NCBI GenBank assembly: GCA_902702965.1
Contig: CACRXP010000388.1
Coordinates: forward strand, 551,095 to 615,094
DNA from: Spirometra erinaceieuropaei
Lineage: Eukaryota > Platyhelminthes > Cestoda > Diphyllobothriidea > Diphyllobothriidae
Length of the DNA stretch: 64,000 nucleotides
Direction of reading: 5' to 3'
The position numbers were made by a program, and so were the translations under genes. Position 1 is the stretch's first letter, and each line of letters starts with the position of its first letter. Shown piece after piece: positions 43,776 through 55,372 of this stretch. The notes under the pieces are model-generated. The model was not told the origin of the DNA and made no database searches. It saw only the letters and a program-made list of their open reading frames with translations.

Positions 43776-45134
43776 ATTCTCAGCAGGCTAACTGTAGTTG
43801 TACGGCCAGCGACGGCACCTCTTTGGAAGATAAGTCCGGTGCGTTTTCCTTCGCATCCAGAACCTGTGCTCGCTCTAACATCGCCTCCAGCCCACGACCA
43901 GCAAAGCATGCAAAAAGCGTAAATACGGCAAAATGTGTGAGGTACAAAGACGAGCCTTGTGGTGGGTGCGCAGATATCCTAATCAAAGTAGAACAACTCG
44001 AAAAGGAGCTTGCTGATTTAAGGACGCTCGTGAAACAGACCCTAGTCGGCCAGAACGTGTCCAGTGTTAGAATCCCAAAACCGAGGAGCAAAACGCAAAA
44101 AAACGCGAAAGAATATCCCCTTGGGGGAATCTTCAAATACGAGTTGCAACTCAACAGCCAAAACCGCGGACGCCGGTAACAGCAGGACAATGAAAACGAA
44201 GCCGCCGATAAAGGCAGACTCGATTCCCACGCAAGATGTCTTAAGCGATGTCGCAAAAAAATTACCTGGCGCGGAAGCCATCTCACCTAAGCCTCTTACT
44301 GTAAGTGATGGGATTTCTATTCTGCCTGGAGACGATATACCTGAGTCATCCAGTCTACTGTCGCCCTCTTGTTCTGGCAACCACACCGAGCGCACTACAG
44401 AGCACGCATCTGAATGCGAGGACGTAACCCCGTGGGTAGAGGGGAAAGGAAAACGCCATGGCAGGATTCTGAAGTCACAGCCAGCCCTGATGGGTTGCTC
44501 GGGACAGTCGGTAGACCGTAAAAGTGTGCGTCCAAGCGATGACTCCGTAAATCGTCCTCGCCCACATGTAGCGCATTCACCGGAAAGACAGAGTAAGGAG
44601 GACCATGTTCGCCAGAAGTGTTTGGTTATTCAGGGTTTGTCAGAATCGAATGCAGTCAGACCTGAAGACCGTGTCTCAGATGACCTTGCTTCTTTCCATG
44701 GTCTGCTAAATCAGTTACTCCCGGTACACATGGAAATAAAGGTTTTGAACACATTCCGGATGGGAAAAAGGAGTGAAGACAGGACAGCAGCAAAACCACC
44801 TCACCCTCTCAAAATTATGCTGGAGAACAAAGAGCAAATGAAGTTTATCCTCTCGAAAAAAACGATCTCAGAAACACACACAAACAGGTTTTTTTTTCAA
44901 CCGGACTATTCACCAGCGGAACGGTTGAAACGCCGGGAACTTGTCTTGGAGTTAAAATCAAGACTGAAGGATGGCGAACACAATCTGGCTATCTTCAAGG
45001 GGAAGGTAGTTCGGAAATGTATGCCGTTTCAGTGTAACCAGCCTGTAATACTACGAACGACGACAGCTACTCAGCCAAAACAGACACCTTCGTTGAACCG
45101 CCTGATCAAGGCGTCAACACAAGTGAGCCCGTAG
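43772..45134 (+). pseudogene. L2/CR1-type retrotransposon ORF1 (one frameshift)
   Basis: The first frame (43772-44179) starts at ATG, has a C-G-G-C and a short leucine-heptad helix (VEQLEKELADLRTLVKQ). It continues after a +1/-1 change between about 44085 and 44176, next to an A7 run, in the second frame to 45134. The second frame contains CLVIQGLSESNAV and a K-I-M-L-E-N-K-E-Q segment, resembling the RRM-like nucleic-acid-binding region of non-LTR ORF1 proteins. ORF1 proteins bind the element RNA as chaperones. The ORF1 then ORF2 order on one strand supports a nearly full-length L2-like copy. Confidence 0.6.
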
Positions 45135-45279
45135 CGTCCAGTGATCTGACTGAAACAAGGCTTATAAATAGAACCAATCAGGTAACGGAAGAGCCTAGAG
45201 AACACGACGTCCGCAATAACGGAGTAATGCTCACAGCAGTAACAAATGCAACGGGAAATTTGGCTTGTGCTAAACTGAG

Positions 45280-45740
45280 GTGTTTGCACACGAATGCCAA
45301 AGTCTCATATCGAAACTAGACGAACTAAAACTTCGCCTTGTTGAGTTGTCTCCAGATGTTTTAGCAGTAACTGAGACCTGGCTGTCCGGGAATATCAACG
45401 ATAACGAAGTAGCCTTGCGTGGATACCAAATTTATCGGGAAACAGGGAAAATCGTCAGGGTGGTGGTATCGTTGTGTATGTGAAGGAAGGTCTGGCAGTG
45501 TCGGATAACACCAGCAAGTTTGCGTGCAGTACGGAAGCTATCTGATTGACCATCAAGGCTACCGGTTCCCCGTGTCTTGATGTCCTCACTGTCTACCGAC
45601 CACCTAGGACAGACCGCATCGCCGACACTCAACTAGTGGAGAAGTTGGAGAAATTTTCCAGTCGACCTAACACCATGATCATGGGCGACTTCACATACTC
45701 CAGACCATAAAAGACGTATTGCTTGGCGGGGCGACTTCAA
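45280..45740 (+). pseudogene. L2-type ORF2, damaged endonuclease domain
   Basis: Reads LDELKLRLVELSPDVLAVTE-T-W-L-S, then after a frameshift near 45450 GGGIVVYVKEGLAV. A TGA stop follows at ~45541, then a V-Y-R-P-P segment and MIMGDF at ~45675. Directly after GDF the expected remainder of the endonuclease, including the SDH motif, is missing, and the frame passes into the RT-proximal linker at ~45720. The endonuclease is thus internally deleted by roughly 100 residues. Confidence 0.7.
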
Positions 45741-45744
45741 TCAG

Positions 45745-47481
45745 ATGAGGGCAGACTTATCCGGTCATGACTGGGGCTCATTTTTTACGGGAAGTGCCAA
45801 CGATGACTGGGAGCTGTTCAAGAATGTCCTTCTGCAGCTCATCAACAACCACTGTCCACTGAGAAGTGTAAGACTGGACAAACGTCCTGGGTGGCTAAAC
45901 AACAACCTTAAGGAAGAAATCAACAGGCAGCACAAATTGTGGAGAAAATACTGCGTCACTAGACAAGCTGAATGCTTCAACACCTACAAGACACAAAAGA
46001 ACAAACTGAGGAAGCTGATAATGAAGACGCGGCGGGAATTAGAGAAGAACTTACTACAAAAAGCAACGCAGAAACCAAATTTGCTCTACGGCTACCTCCG
46101 ACGAAGTACAAGGAACAGGCATTCAATCCCCTTGATAAAGACTACTGATGGCGTTGAGATCGCTGATAGTAGGGATAAAGCTGCGTATTTTTCACGGTTT
46201 TTCCAATCAGTCTACATAAACGAGGCAAGGTTCGTTCCGCCCTCCACAGAAGAACTGCCGACTCCAAGCGTCAGTGATATACTCTTCTCAGAAGGCATTG
46301 TCCGAAGAGAATCAGAGGCATTGAACGAATCGAAGTCGCCAGGACCAGACGAGATTCCATCCAAGTTTCGCAAGGAACTTGCCAGTGAGCTCTCTGTGCC
46401 TTTGTCGATGCTCTTTCAAACGTCATTTGACACTGGAACACTTCCTGTCGATTGGAAGCTGACGCATATTACTCCGCTACACAAAGGATGTAACAGGACA
46501 GCGACGACAAATTACAGACCCATAAGCTTGACATGCATTCTCTACAAAGTGACGGAAAGGATCATAAAGAGTGAACTGATGCAATTGCTGGAAGTTCACG
46601 GCCTGATATTGAAATGCCAACATGGGTTCCGAAAAGGAAGATCCTGCACGACAAACTTGCTGCAATCTCTCCAGAGCTGGACCCGAGCTCTCGGAGAGAA
46701 GCACGCGGTCCGCATAGCCTTCATCGACTTCCAGAAGGCGTTCGACACTGTGCCATACCAAAGGCTCTTACATAAGCTGAAAAGAATAGGGATCGGTGGC
46801 AACTTCCTTAAATGGATCGAAAACTTCCTTGTGGGTCGACACCAGGTTGTGTGCGTCGGTCGGGGAAAATCTGATCCGGCTATGTTCGACAGTGGTGTCC
46901 TCCAGGGTTCAGTACTGGAACCCATTTTGTTCCTTATCTACGTGGACGATGCCGCAAGAGATTTAGACTGTGAAGTAGCAATGCTTGCGGATGACATGAA
47001 GATATGGGATGTAATTCGGGGTTCTGCCGATGAAGACAGACTGCAGATGAACCTGAATCGGTTGGAGGAGTGGTCAAACCGTTGGCTCCTGCGGTTCAAC
47101 GTTGCCAAATGTAGCATACTTCGCCTAGGCAACACAGCCAGATCCGCCAGCACAAGAGGCTACTTTCTTGGCGGTGCAGCCCTACCAAAGGTCGAAGCCC
47201 AAAGGGACCTCGGTGTGCTGACGACGAGTTCCCTAAAACCATCCGCCCACTGTTCGAGGGTGGCAAAAAGCGCAATGACCGTACTGTACGCCATCAAGCG
47301 TGCGTTTATGGACTTTGACGAAGAAGCATTCTCTAAGACATTCGGAACATTTGTCCGGCCGCATTTAGAGTACGGCATACAAGCTTGGAGGCCGTGGGCT
47401 GTTGAGGATCAAAAAGAGTCCAGAGGAGAGCCACGAAGATGGTTAGGGGTCAAAGCTCCTTTCCTTATGCAACCCGCCTAG
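45745..47481 (+). CDS. L2/CR1-type retrotransposon ORF2: reverse transcriptase
   Basis: 578 open codons. Linker residues 1-190; RT from ~residue 200: SKSPGPDEIPSKF, NYRPISLTCILYKVTE, QHGFRKGRSC, the FIDFQKAFDTVP box with catalytic Asp 328, GVLQGSVLEPILFLIYVDD, and LADDMKIW with catalytic Asp 416-417. Thumb motifs follow to R-P-H-L-E-Y-G-I-Q-A-W. The true C-terminus continues in another frame after ~47440 (ending ~47590), so the copy has at least one frameshift and lacks a working endonuclease. The start given is only the first initiator in the open frame. Confidence 0.85.
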   Translation: MRADLSGHDWGSFFTGSANDDWELFKNVLLQLINNHCPLRSVRLDKRPGWLNNNLKEEINRQHKLWRKYCVTRQAECFNTYKTQKNKLRKLIMKTRRELEKNLLQKATQKPNLLYGYLRRSTRNRHSIPLIKTTDGVEIADSRDKAAYFSRFFQSVYINEARFVPPSTEELPTPSVSDILFSEGIVRRESEALNESKSPGPDEIPSKFRKELASELSVPLSMLFQTSFDTGTLPVDWKLTHITPLHKGCNRTATTNYRPISLTCILYKVTERIIKSELMQLLEVHGLILKCQHGFRKGRSCTTNLLQSLQSWTRALGEKHAVRIAFIDFQKAFDTVPYQRLLHKLKRIGIGGNFLKWIENFLVGRHQVVCVGRGKSDPAMFDSGVLQGSVLEPILFLIYVDDAARDLDCEVAMLADDMKIWDVIRGSADEDRLQMNLNRLEEWSNRWLLRFNVAKCSILRLGNTARSASTRGYFLGGAALPKVEAQRDLGVLTTSSLKPSAHCSRVAKSAMTVLYAIKRAFMDFDEEAFSKTFGTFVRPHLEYGIQAWRPWAVEDQKESRGEPRRWLGVKAPFLMQPA

Positions 47482-47851
47482 TAAATCTGAAACTCTTTCC
47501 TTTGAGTTACAGGCAACTTCGCGGGGATCTCTTGCAAGCCTTCCGCATTATAAAGGGGTTGGATTGCAGTCTGGTCTTCGAGGACTTTTCGTGAATTTGC
47601 TATCACGATCAACCTTTGAGGTCAACCGTTAAAACTGCGCACTCAGCAGGCAGGGCTGGATGTGCGGAAGTTCTCCTTCTCGGTTCGGATTGTCAGACCA
47701 CGGAACGAGCTGCCCGCAGATGTTGTGATGTCACCATTTAAGCCCAGAACATTTATCTCTACACCACACATTTTTTACGTTGCAAATAGCGTACTCAGGG
47801 GCTTACGCCTATTTCGCTCAATAAATTGAACTGAACTGAACTGAACTGAAC
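47482..47851 (+). mobile_element. 3' end of the L2-like element with (TGAAC)5 tail
   Basis: Out-of-frame C-terminal codons, a short UTR, then aataaat and five TGAAC units (47827-47851). Pentanucleotide tails of this type mark L2/CR1 insertions. Confidence 0.8.
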
Positions 47852-48240
47852 CTCCAGTACTCCAGCCACAGCACACCCTGACTCTTCAACTGTACCCTCT
47901 GTATATATTACCCGTAGAGGACGCCGCGTTCCTTTTCCTGATCGTTTGATTACTCCTGTTTTCTGAGCGTTAACGAATTCATTTTGGGGGTCCTGTGCCT
48001 GAACTGACCCTTGACATCCATCGTTTTGTCAAGCTGTCCATCTGTAAACCCAGGTACCCTGTCGATTCGCTGCTGGGGCCGTGCGGATTTTGTCTTTATC
48101 TTCAAGAGAGCTCGAAGTTAATCGACGCTGCCCTTTCTCTGATCGACTGGCGGGCGTTAATTGGACAAGGTAAAAGACACACACACGCACTGAGGGTCAG
48201 TTACCTTAAAGACTGACACAGACTTCTTGTCTGTGGAGAC
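47852..48240 (+). pseudogene. Ty3/gypsy polyprotein C-terminus, possible polypurine tract and 3' LTR start
   Basis: Immediately after the TGAAC tail, one frame reads SVYITRRGRRVPFPDRLI to a TGA at 47966. This is the basic G-R-R-V-x-F-P-D-R tail that closes many gypsy polyproteins. A short ttttggggg run (47983-47991) could be the polypurine tract, and the sequence after it could be LTR. This suggests the same gypsy copy that is broken off near 43180. Confidence 0.55.
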
Positions 48241-51200
48241 AGCTTGTGGCGAATGATTACAGAACTTCTTGTACGGTCTTACTCGTCACAAGAGGTTGTC
48301 CGCGCCAATCCGTCTTCCCCGACTTCTGATTTGGGAATCTCTGTGTTGCTGACCATACCACACCTCGACACCACCGCCACCCTCCAGCTACAGTGATGTT
48401 GGAGTGTTGCGTTGCCGAAAGAAGCGTCCGGGTCTAAATAAATGAATAGTCAAACGGTGAGGAACAACCTGCGCAGAACAAATTCCCCCTTACTGACAAC
48501 AGTCGAGATTGGACTAGTCTGTTTGGGTATTTGGGGATTGAGAACTCGCCCTGGATATTGGCAGTGTGTGATTGACTTTACTCAGGTGGTAGTCACACAC
48601 TCCTTTCAACTACCCAAAATATAAAATTAACCATTCGCAGTCGAGGAGGCTGACCATCTGTCCGAGTACAGATGATTAAAGATTTTTGCACCGTGTTCAA
48701 CGCCTCACTTCTGGACGACCCATTTTCCATATGAATGCATCCCGTGTAGAATTATTCCCGTTGGCTTCATCGTACTTCTTGGCAGTCGGATCGACTATCG
48801 GGGCCAGATATTTGCGAGCATCACAGCGTCATGGAGGTACAGAACAGATGCGACAAACGCGAAATGGCTAGTCCGTGCAGTCACGCCTTTTGTGCCATTG
48901 TCAGTTCATCTAGACGGATATTACTTCTTAAACTGTCGATACACTCGACGTCCACTCCAATACTGAGCAATCGTCGCAAGTGAACTAAAATCCTAGGCAG
49001 CGGACCAGTTCAAAATTATCTTTGCATGATATGCGGGAAGATCCAGGTTCCGAATGACTTACAGTGAGAAACTTGGTGTGTGAATGGAAATCAAAACTTC
49101 GTATTTTGTGGACTGAGATATTTATAGTAGATCTGCAGAAAATATATTCACATCGAATAAGTAATATGAAAGTTTTGCCCCACACATTTTCCTGATTATT
49201 TAAACTGTATCTGGTCAATCCACTAGGGTTAAAAAACATAAGCGACTTCAAGTAACTACGCCGGTGTTTATGCCTTTTTTACACATAGCCTTGCTTCTAA
49301 CCGGATTTCTTGGCCTGTGTTTCGGGTTTGAGAAATTTTGTGGCTCAGTGCTACACCCCAAGTTTTTGAATTTCAGTTCAGTGTATAACAGAAGAGCATA
49401 CCTAATTACCTGAACTCTCTATTCGCTACATTCAAATCCAAAGATTTGGCAAAAAATGCAAGGAAATTACAGTATGAGGTGGAAAGAAACGTAGTTTCAC
49501 TGAAATTCGTGTGTCCATGGAAAGATAGGAAGAAACAGCAGCTTGCTGAGACGTAATGATCTCCTGCAGCAGGATATTCCGTACTCCCATAATACAGTCG
49601 GGAAGAAATAACTTCTCACATCCGATGTTGCTTAGTGCAAACGTAGTTTGCATGGACACATGCGAGGTTTGATAATTAGGTGACTTTGAGAACCTTTAAT
49701 TCTCCCTACACAACCAGTCCTTTATCTTTCCTCTCTAAAACTCGCGGGCTTTAACTTATTCCTTTAGTTTCCTTACTTGATTTTCCACATTTCCTAAGCT
49801 GTTTACCCCACATAATTATCACAAATTTCTCATTTCTTAGAGATATGTCGAGCATTTCTGCTAGCGTTTCGGCTGCACATTTCTTTTTTCAGCACAAGTA
49901 AGGTAGAGTGTCAACTCAATAATCATGCATATTTTATTTTAAAGATGTGAAAAAAATAATGAGATGGTTGAAATGGTAAAGTTGTTTTTATATTGTGCAC
50001 GAGAAATTGTTAGAATACGCTAATTTCTGCGCAGAATGTCATGATTCAATTTAATCATCAAATTTAAATTTCGAATCGCGGCTGGATGTGTTGTCGCTGA
50101 TGGTGCTGGAACCAAATACGAAACTAGTAAACTACGTTTATTGTACTTCGGGTACGCCGATTTAAAATTCTGCTTTGAATGCAAGTTGTCCTCGCGTTTT
50201 TTGAACACCTAAACTCTCCCACCCATTTGTGATAGACAGCACATGAGCTAGTTCATGGATTCAAACTCGAATCCAGGCTTTGCGTGCAAATAAATAGCCC
50301 TCATGTTGCTTTCTGTTTTATCACGGAAGAACATATTCTAACAGCAGTAGTCAATATCATGCTCACTTCTACAGTTCAGTCACCTTCATAAGCATATATG
50401 TCACTTTCAAGAGCCTCGTCAGATATTTGCGCTTAGTAGGTATGATTTCACAGATTCCTTTGTTGTTTTATTGCCTTCTGTGAAAACCTTTCGAAAAAAT
50501 GACATAATCGGCAGGTGCCACCGCAGCGTTCTTAAAAACTACTTGTGTTTTTGTTTACAAGGCCTACATGCCTTAGGCATGTACAATTGTATGCTAATTG
50601 TATACTAATAGTATACTATTAGATATATCTTTCTCCATCGTGTTTGCTTGCTCCGTAAGTGAAATCAGCTTTAAAAACGACGCTTAAGATGGCTGATAAG
50701 GAATGGATTTTAGATTAAAACGTCCCTTACGATGGGCACCGCCCTTTAACGGTTATTACATGCCCCCCCCTAACCTCCTTCACGTTGACCCTGAATCGCT
50801 CTTTGTCAGAGGCAGCTGTTGCGAAAAAGCGCATCTTTTTGTTTTGATTTCCGACTGATGTTCTCAGGCCGTCTTAGTTTTTAAAGTTAGCTTCCAATGT
50901 CTGATTTGCTGCTCTTCATAAATGCAAAAACGTCGGATTTTGCAGAACTCAAGGCTTTTAGCTTTGAACTGCATTTGACTTCAAGCAAGCAGTAACATTG
51001 ATGTCAATCATCTCTTGTGTCTTTATCTGCGTAGGTTACGCACTAAGTGACTTGCCCGCTATATATGAACCCATTTTCGCCCCACCGCATTATCCGAAAT
51101 TATGTCGTTATCCCTTATCTATGACTTGTGGAACGCCTCTGATTGCCCATTTGGCTCCACATAACAATCTCGAGATGTCTTCTCCCCATACCATATCTAC

Positions 51201-51271
51201 TTTTCCCACTGAAAATAACCAGTTTTCAAGGGCCTTTTTTTCTGTTACAGGCCTTTTAGTGGCACCTTGAC
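48241..51271. other. Intergenic, no gene seen
   Basis: About 3 kb without a supported coding region, RNA gene or recognised repeat. Confidence 0.4.
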
Positions 51272-52108
51272 ATGGCAGACATTTCATGGCTCACAGCACC
51301 TCGGGATACGTACGAAAAGCAATTTTGTAAGTTACTATCTTTTCATACTTAATGCATAGACCCCTCCGCCACACCCACTTTGCCCCTGGACGCTTATGAG
51401 AATTTGATTAGAGCGAAGATAAGCGAATCATCGGGCTCCATCGTAAGTATTTTCTTGTTTCTCTAGTTTTGTTACTTTTCCTCGTGTACATCCCACTTGT
51501 CACAGATGACACTGCCATACATTCCGGACGATCATCCGGTCTGTGGCCGTGGTATGATCCAAGACATGTTCGATTCGGAGCTCTGCATTTCATCGTATCG
51601 ACCCTCAGCTGAGGCGACTTCTGTCAAATCCACTCGCTATCGCGACGTGGAATATCTGCAGGTTGGTGTCGACAAAAGTCATTTTGCGTGCATTGTGCAA
51701 CCTACCCGTTGTGGCTAAAGATGCCGAATTTTTGGTAGCAGCGAAACGAAGCAGAAGTGTATTGTGCGGAAAGGTTCTCTTGAAAGTGGGGATGGGTAGC
51801 AAAAGGAGAAGGCCCTGCACACATTTCAGTTTTCTGTCATTGCTTGTCAACCACATTCTGGAAATAGTATCTGGTTGAAGATGCTACAGGTTTCTAGGTG
51901 GCCAATCAAAATTGGAGTCAAGCCCAACCAAGAATCCGTGATCTGTAAAAAAAGCCAACATAGTTTTTCTCGTGACAGAAGTACTGACCCTGAGCATCTG
52001 CCCTCTTTCCAGGAAGCGATCAGAGCAGCGCAGCAGGTTTCAGGGAGACAGCCTTTGGGCGCCGACACAGAGGTGCCACTGGTGCACGGGAGGAGGATGA
52101 AGACGTAA
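51272..52108 (+). CDS. Small spliced gene of unknown function
   Basis: Four exons with consistent phases: 51272-51326, 51360-51442, 51506-51661 and 52013-52108, giving 129 residues. Introns are 33, 63 and 351 nt; all are GT-AG, with gtaagt donors on the first two and a strong pyrimidine-rich acceptor (ctgccctctttccag) on the last. The product begins MADISWLTAPRDTYEKQF, has YIPDDHPVCGRGMIQDMF in the middle and ends RRMKT. No signal peptide, membrane segment or known domain is visible. The sequence aag-acg-taa at the end could instead be a splice donor (gtaaga at 52105), in which case the gene continues to the right. The increase of intron size along the gene is the same as in the chfr-like gene and supports a real flatworm gene. 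Confidence 0.55.
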
Positions 52109-52339
52109 GACAGTCGTTATTTTAAACGAAGGGCAAACTACAATTGTGCCTTTGTGTGACGTCTTTGGCACATCGCGCTCCTGCAAAATCTGCGCTCTTA
52201 AGTGACCTGTAAGGCGTCAAATGCACGTTACGTTAACCAAGGCGCCCGATCTAGTTCTCAGTCGATTTGATTCGAATAGGTCACTGGCACAAGTGAAAGG
52301 AAGAAGAGGGTGAAGCTAATCAAGTTCACTTCAGACACT

Positions 52340-52730
52340 TACTGTTATCGTGTTTAACTGCCACGACGCGCTAAAAATCTTGGCTGGCAATGTCTTTAAC
52401 TGACGAGCTAACTCGTCCGCCTGTGAATGAGAGACTGACTTCAATGGCCCCATTTGAATGTTCCCCGTATGATATCTCTCAACTTTTCGACCTCTGACTG
52501 TCACTTGTTGGAGTCTCATACGTAGACATGGATCGTATCCTGTACTGCACGCGCAGATAGGCTGTTAGAACCCGTCAGCCAGTATCCCCTGTCCTATCTC
52601 CGATCACCTTGATCTCCTGTGCCATCGCAACAGGGTAAATGTAGACAGAATAAAGTGAGATACATGTATTGCAAACCCGCTTCAGTATAAATGACCTCAC
52701 ACGCAGGCCAACATTGCTCCCATTTTGTTG
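52340..52730 (+). repeat. Dispersed ~450-bp repeat family, decayed copy
   Basis: gcgctaaaaatcttggctgg, gtctttaactgacgagc, a cttgatctcctgtgccatcg block and ttcagtataaatgacctcac occur in the same order as in the copy at 20790-21265. Confidence 0.5.
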
Positions 52731-52806
52731 GTCGGCCATTGACTTTGTCGCTTGCTGATGCCGAACTGCGGTGTGGACCATGCTTTGATCATGAAAAAGG
52801 AGACAT

Positions 52807-55372
52807 GATCGCTGGGACAAGAACCTTATTAGCCTGACGTTTCGGATTCCTACTCGAACCCATCATCACAGACAGCAGCAGATACGGGTGATTCATGCAC
52901 ACGGGGCCGCAGTCGCCATGCTACTGCATACCTGTGAACATTCACGGCTCCCCCTTCATCCGGGATCGTCGCAGTTGGTGTGCTAATTGCTTGATGGTCG
53001 ACGTTGGCGTCGTTAAATGCTGCAATTTGATCACCTGCGTTGGATGTTGGCGTGATGATTGCTCGACCATCTGACGCACCGCCCATGGTGTTGGGAAGTG
53101 TTCACCTGTGCGGTTCCCGCGTGGCCAACTGCTGCGCGTAGACGAAGTCTCAGCATCGAGTATGCAAGGGTAAGTTCATTGCACTTGTTAATGGGCTGGG
53201 GGCCAGTAAACTATGATTCAAGTAGCTCCTGACTCACGTGGTTGTCAGCTCTCGCGAGAATTTCAGCCTCGTCGAGTTTGAGTGCGTGGCCGGATCTTGT
53301 CAAATGAGCCGCAACTTGGGAGCTGGCGCCGTTTCTCCGCACCGCTGCAGCGTGTTCTGAAATTCTCTTTCAGAGCTGTCTTCCGGGTTCTCCGACGAAG
53401 TTGCTTTGTCCGCAACCGCACCAGATCCGATAAACGACTCCAGACGTTTCTAGTCATGGCAGCGTGCCTTTCGGTTTCATTACCAGACGTCTGATGGTTG
53501 CCTCCGCTCTGTGTGCAACTCCAACCCCAAGTGGTGCTAGAAGGCAGCCGACAGCATCCGAAACGTTCTTGACATACGGAAGCGCCCGCTAAGATTTGAG
53601 GTCCGTGCGGATAGGCTTTTCGTCCCATTTGCGTATGCACCGGTTGATGACGATGCGCGGGTAGCCACTGGCTTTGACTGCCCGTCGGAGTTATTGTAGT
53701 TCGGTAATCTTTCTCTTCCGGGTCACTGCAGTGCGTTTGGACACGCCCATAGAGCGTCCTTACACAACTGCGTTTGTGGCTGATTGGGTGATTGCTGTTG
53801 AAGTTCAGTACTTACATCGTATTTGTCGCTTTCCTGAACACTTTGGTTCTTAGTCTACTACAACCTTTGCGGCATACAAGGACATCCAGGAAGGCCAGCT
53901 GGTTGTTCTCTTCCTCCTTCATCGTAAATTGAATGTCCGGGAAAACGATGGTGAGATGTTCTTGGAATGTCAGCACCTGATCCCGTTCGATGACGACGAA
54001 GGTATCATCCACATACGGGGCCCAGAACTTCGGTCTTATGGTGATGGAAGACCAGCGACTCTAACCGTTGTAGGACCGTCTCGTTGATGAATCCCGAAAT
54101 TGGCGAACCCATTGGTGTGCCCTTCACCTGTTCGTAGATTTTTCCGTCGAACGTGAAGTACGTTCTGAGATAGAGCTTCAGGAGGTGAAGGATTTGGGCG
54201 TGTCCAAGACGATTCACCGTTTTATCGCATTTGCTTTGAAGTAGCAGCTGGATTGTTTTGATCGCCATGTCCTGGGGAATAGAAGTAAAAAGGGATGTAA
54301 CATCAAAAGATACCATGACCTCATTTGGATGGAAGCTTACCTCATTGAGTTTCTGCAGGAATTATGCTGACGAAGAGACCGTGGTGTCTGACTCAGCAGT
54401 CAGGGACTTAAGACGCCGGAACAGCCACTTAGCCAGTGTGTACGTTGGAGTCCCTTTGAGCGACTCGATGGGTCGGAGATGAGCGCGGTCTTTGTGCACC
54501 CTAGGGAGGCCATAGAATCGGGCCAAAGCCGTATCTTGGGGTCTGGCCATGCACCTGTCGGTCGGTGTGATTGCAACTGAGTTCTCCAAGGATGACAATG
54601 TGGCATTAATTTCGCGTGTCAGCGCTTTTAAAGGGTTCGTTGCACATGGGACATAGAACTGTCGGTCCTCCAGTAAACCTTTGGTTTTTTGAAGGTAGTC
54701 TGTCCTGTCCAGTACAACCGTGAAGCGCCCCTTATCCGCTGGCACGATGACCAGGTCTTTGTCGGGCTTCAGTTCTCTAAGAGCATTACGTTCGAACTCG
54801 GAAAGCACTCCCCGCGGCCTGTGGGCCATCAAGAGAGACGACACTTCGTGTCGGATGAGGCTCTTATTCTCCTCCGTTGTCTGTGTGTGACAAAGGATTG
54901 ATTTCACTGCTGCAATCATGTTAGCAGGTTTGGCGTCAGCCGTGTTAAATGAAGATTCGTGCCGTAAAACCTGCATCTGATCCTTCGTCAGCTCCTTTGA
55001 CGACAGGTTATGCAACAGTTTGTCGTTTCGGAGCGACATTGGATTGGGCAAGATTCGGAATTTGTTCTCCAGTACTGCGTCGCGTATCATTCTCTGTTCG
55101 CGGGCTTGTTCCGTCACCCTCTGCAGGAGCAGATTTGTACCGATCTCACCCATGAACTCACAGCATCTGGTCTTTTCTTGGTCAATCTTTTGACGGTACT
55201 TGCGCAGTCTCGCGTGGCAATCTTGGAGGAGGACTCGGATCATTCTTCTGCCGTGCTGAAATACAGTTCGTCTCGTCACATCCGTGTTAACTTGGGGCTT
55301 GTATGAAACACATTTTGGTAACACATTATTGTCGAGACACCTGTTCAGAAACAGGATCTACTAATACGTAGA
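52807..55372 (-). pseudogene. Penelope-like element, nearly complete (RT + GIY-YIG)
   Basis: On the minus strand from right to left. 54362-55324 is a 320-codon frame with LSSKELTKDQMQVLRHESSF, LVIVPADKGRFTVV and FYGLPRVHK (N-terminal and finger part of a Penelope RT). 54005-54316 has SFDVTSLFTSIPQD with the first catalytic Asp and VKGTPMGSPISG. 53812-54012 has DDTFVVIERDQ, with the Y-V-D-D box cut by a frameshift at ~54003. The endonuclease lies at 53220-53450: GVVYRIWCGCGQSNFVGEPG, an in-frame TGA after GRQL, then KRISEHAAAVRRN and VAAHLTRSGHALKLDEAEIL. The 3' tail ends gaatccgaaacgtcaggcta-ataaggttcttgtcccagcg at 52807. Three frame breaks and one stop make it inactive. Penelope RTs are related to telomerase; the GIY-YIG nuclease makes the target nick. 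Confidence 0.85.

Noticed and set aside
43780..44395. Minus-strand frames of 117-168 codons
   Set aside because: They lie opposite the L2-like ORF1, which has a coiled-coil and precedes ORF2 in the expected order.
50998..51270. 90-codon frame just upstream of the small spliced gene as its first exon
   Set aside because: It ends in a stop before the ATG at 51272, has no splice donor in a useful phase and no recognisable content.
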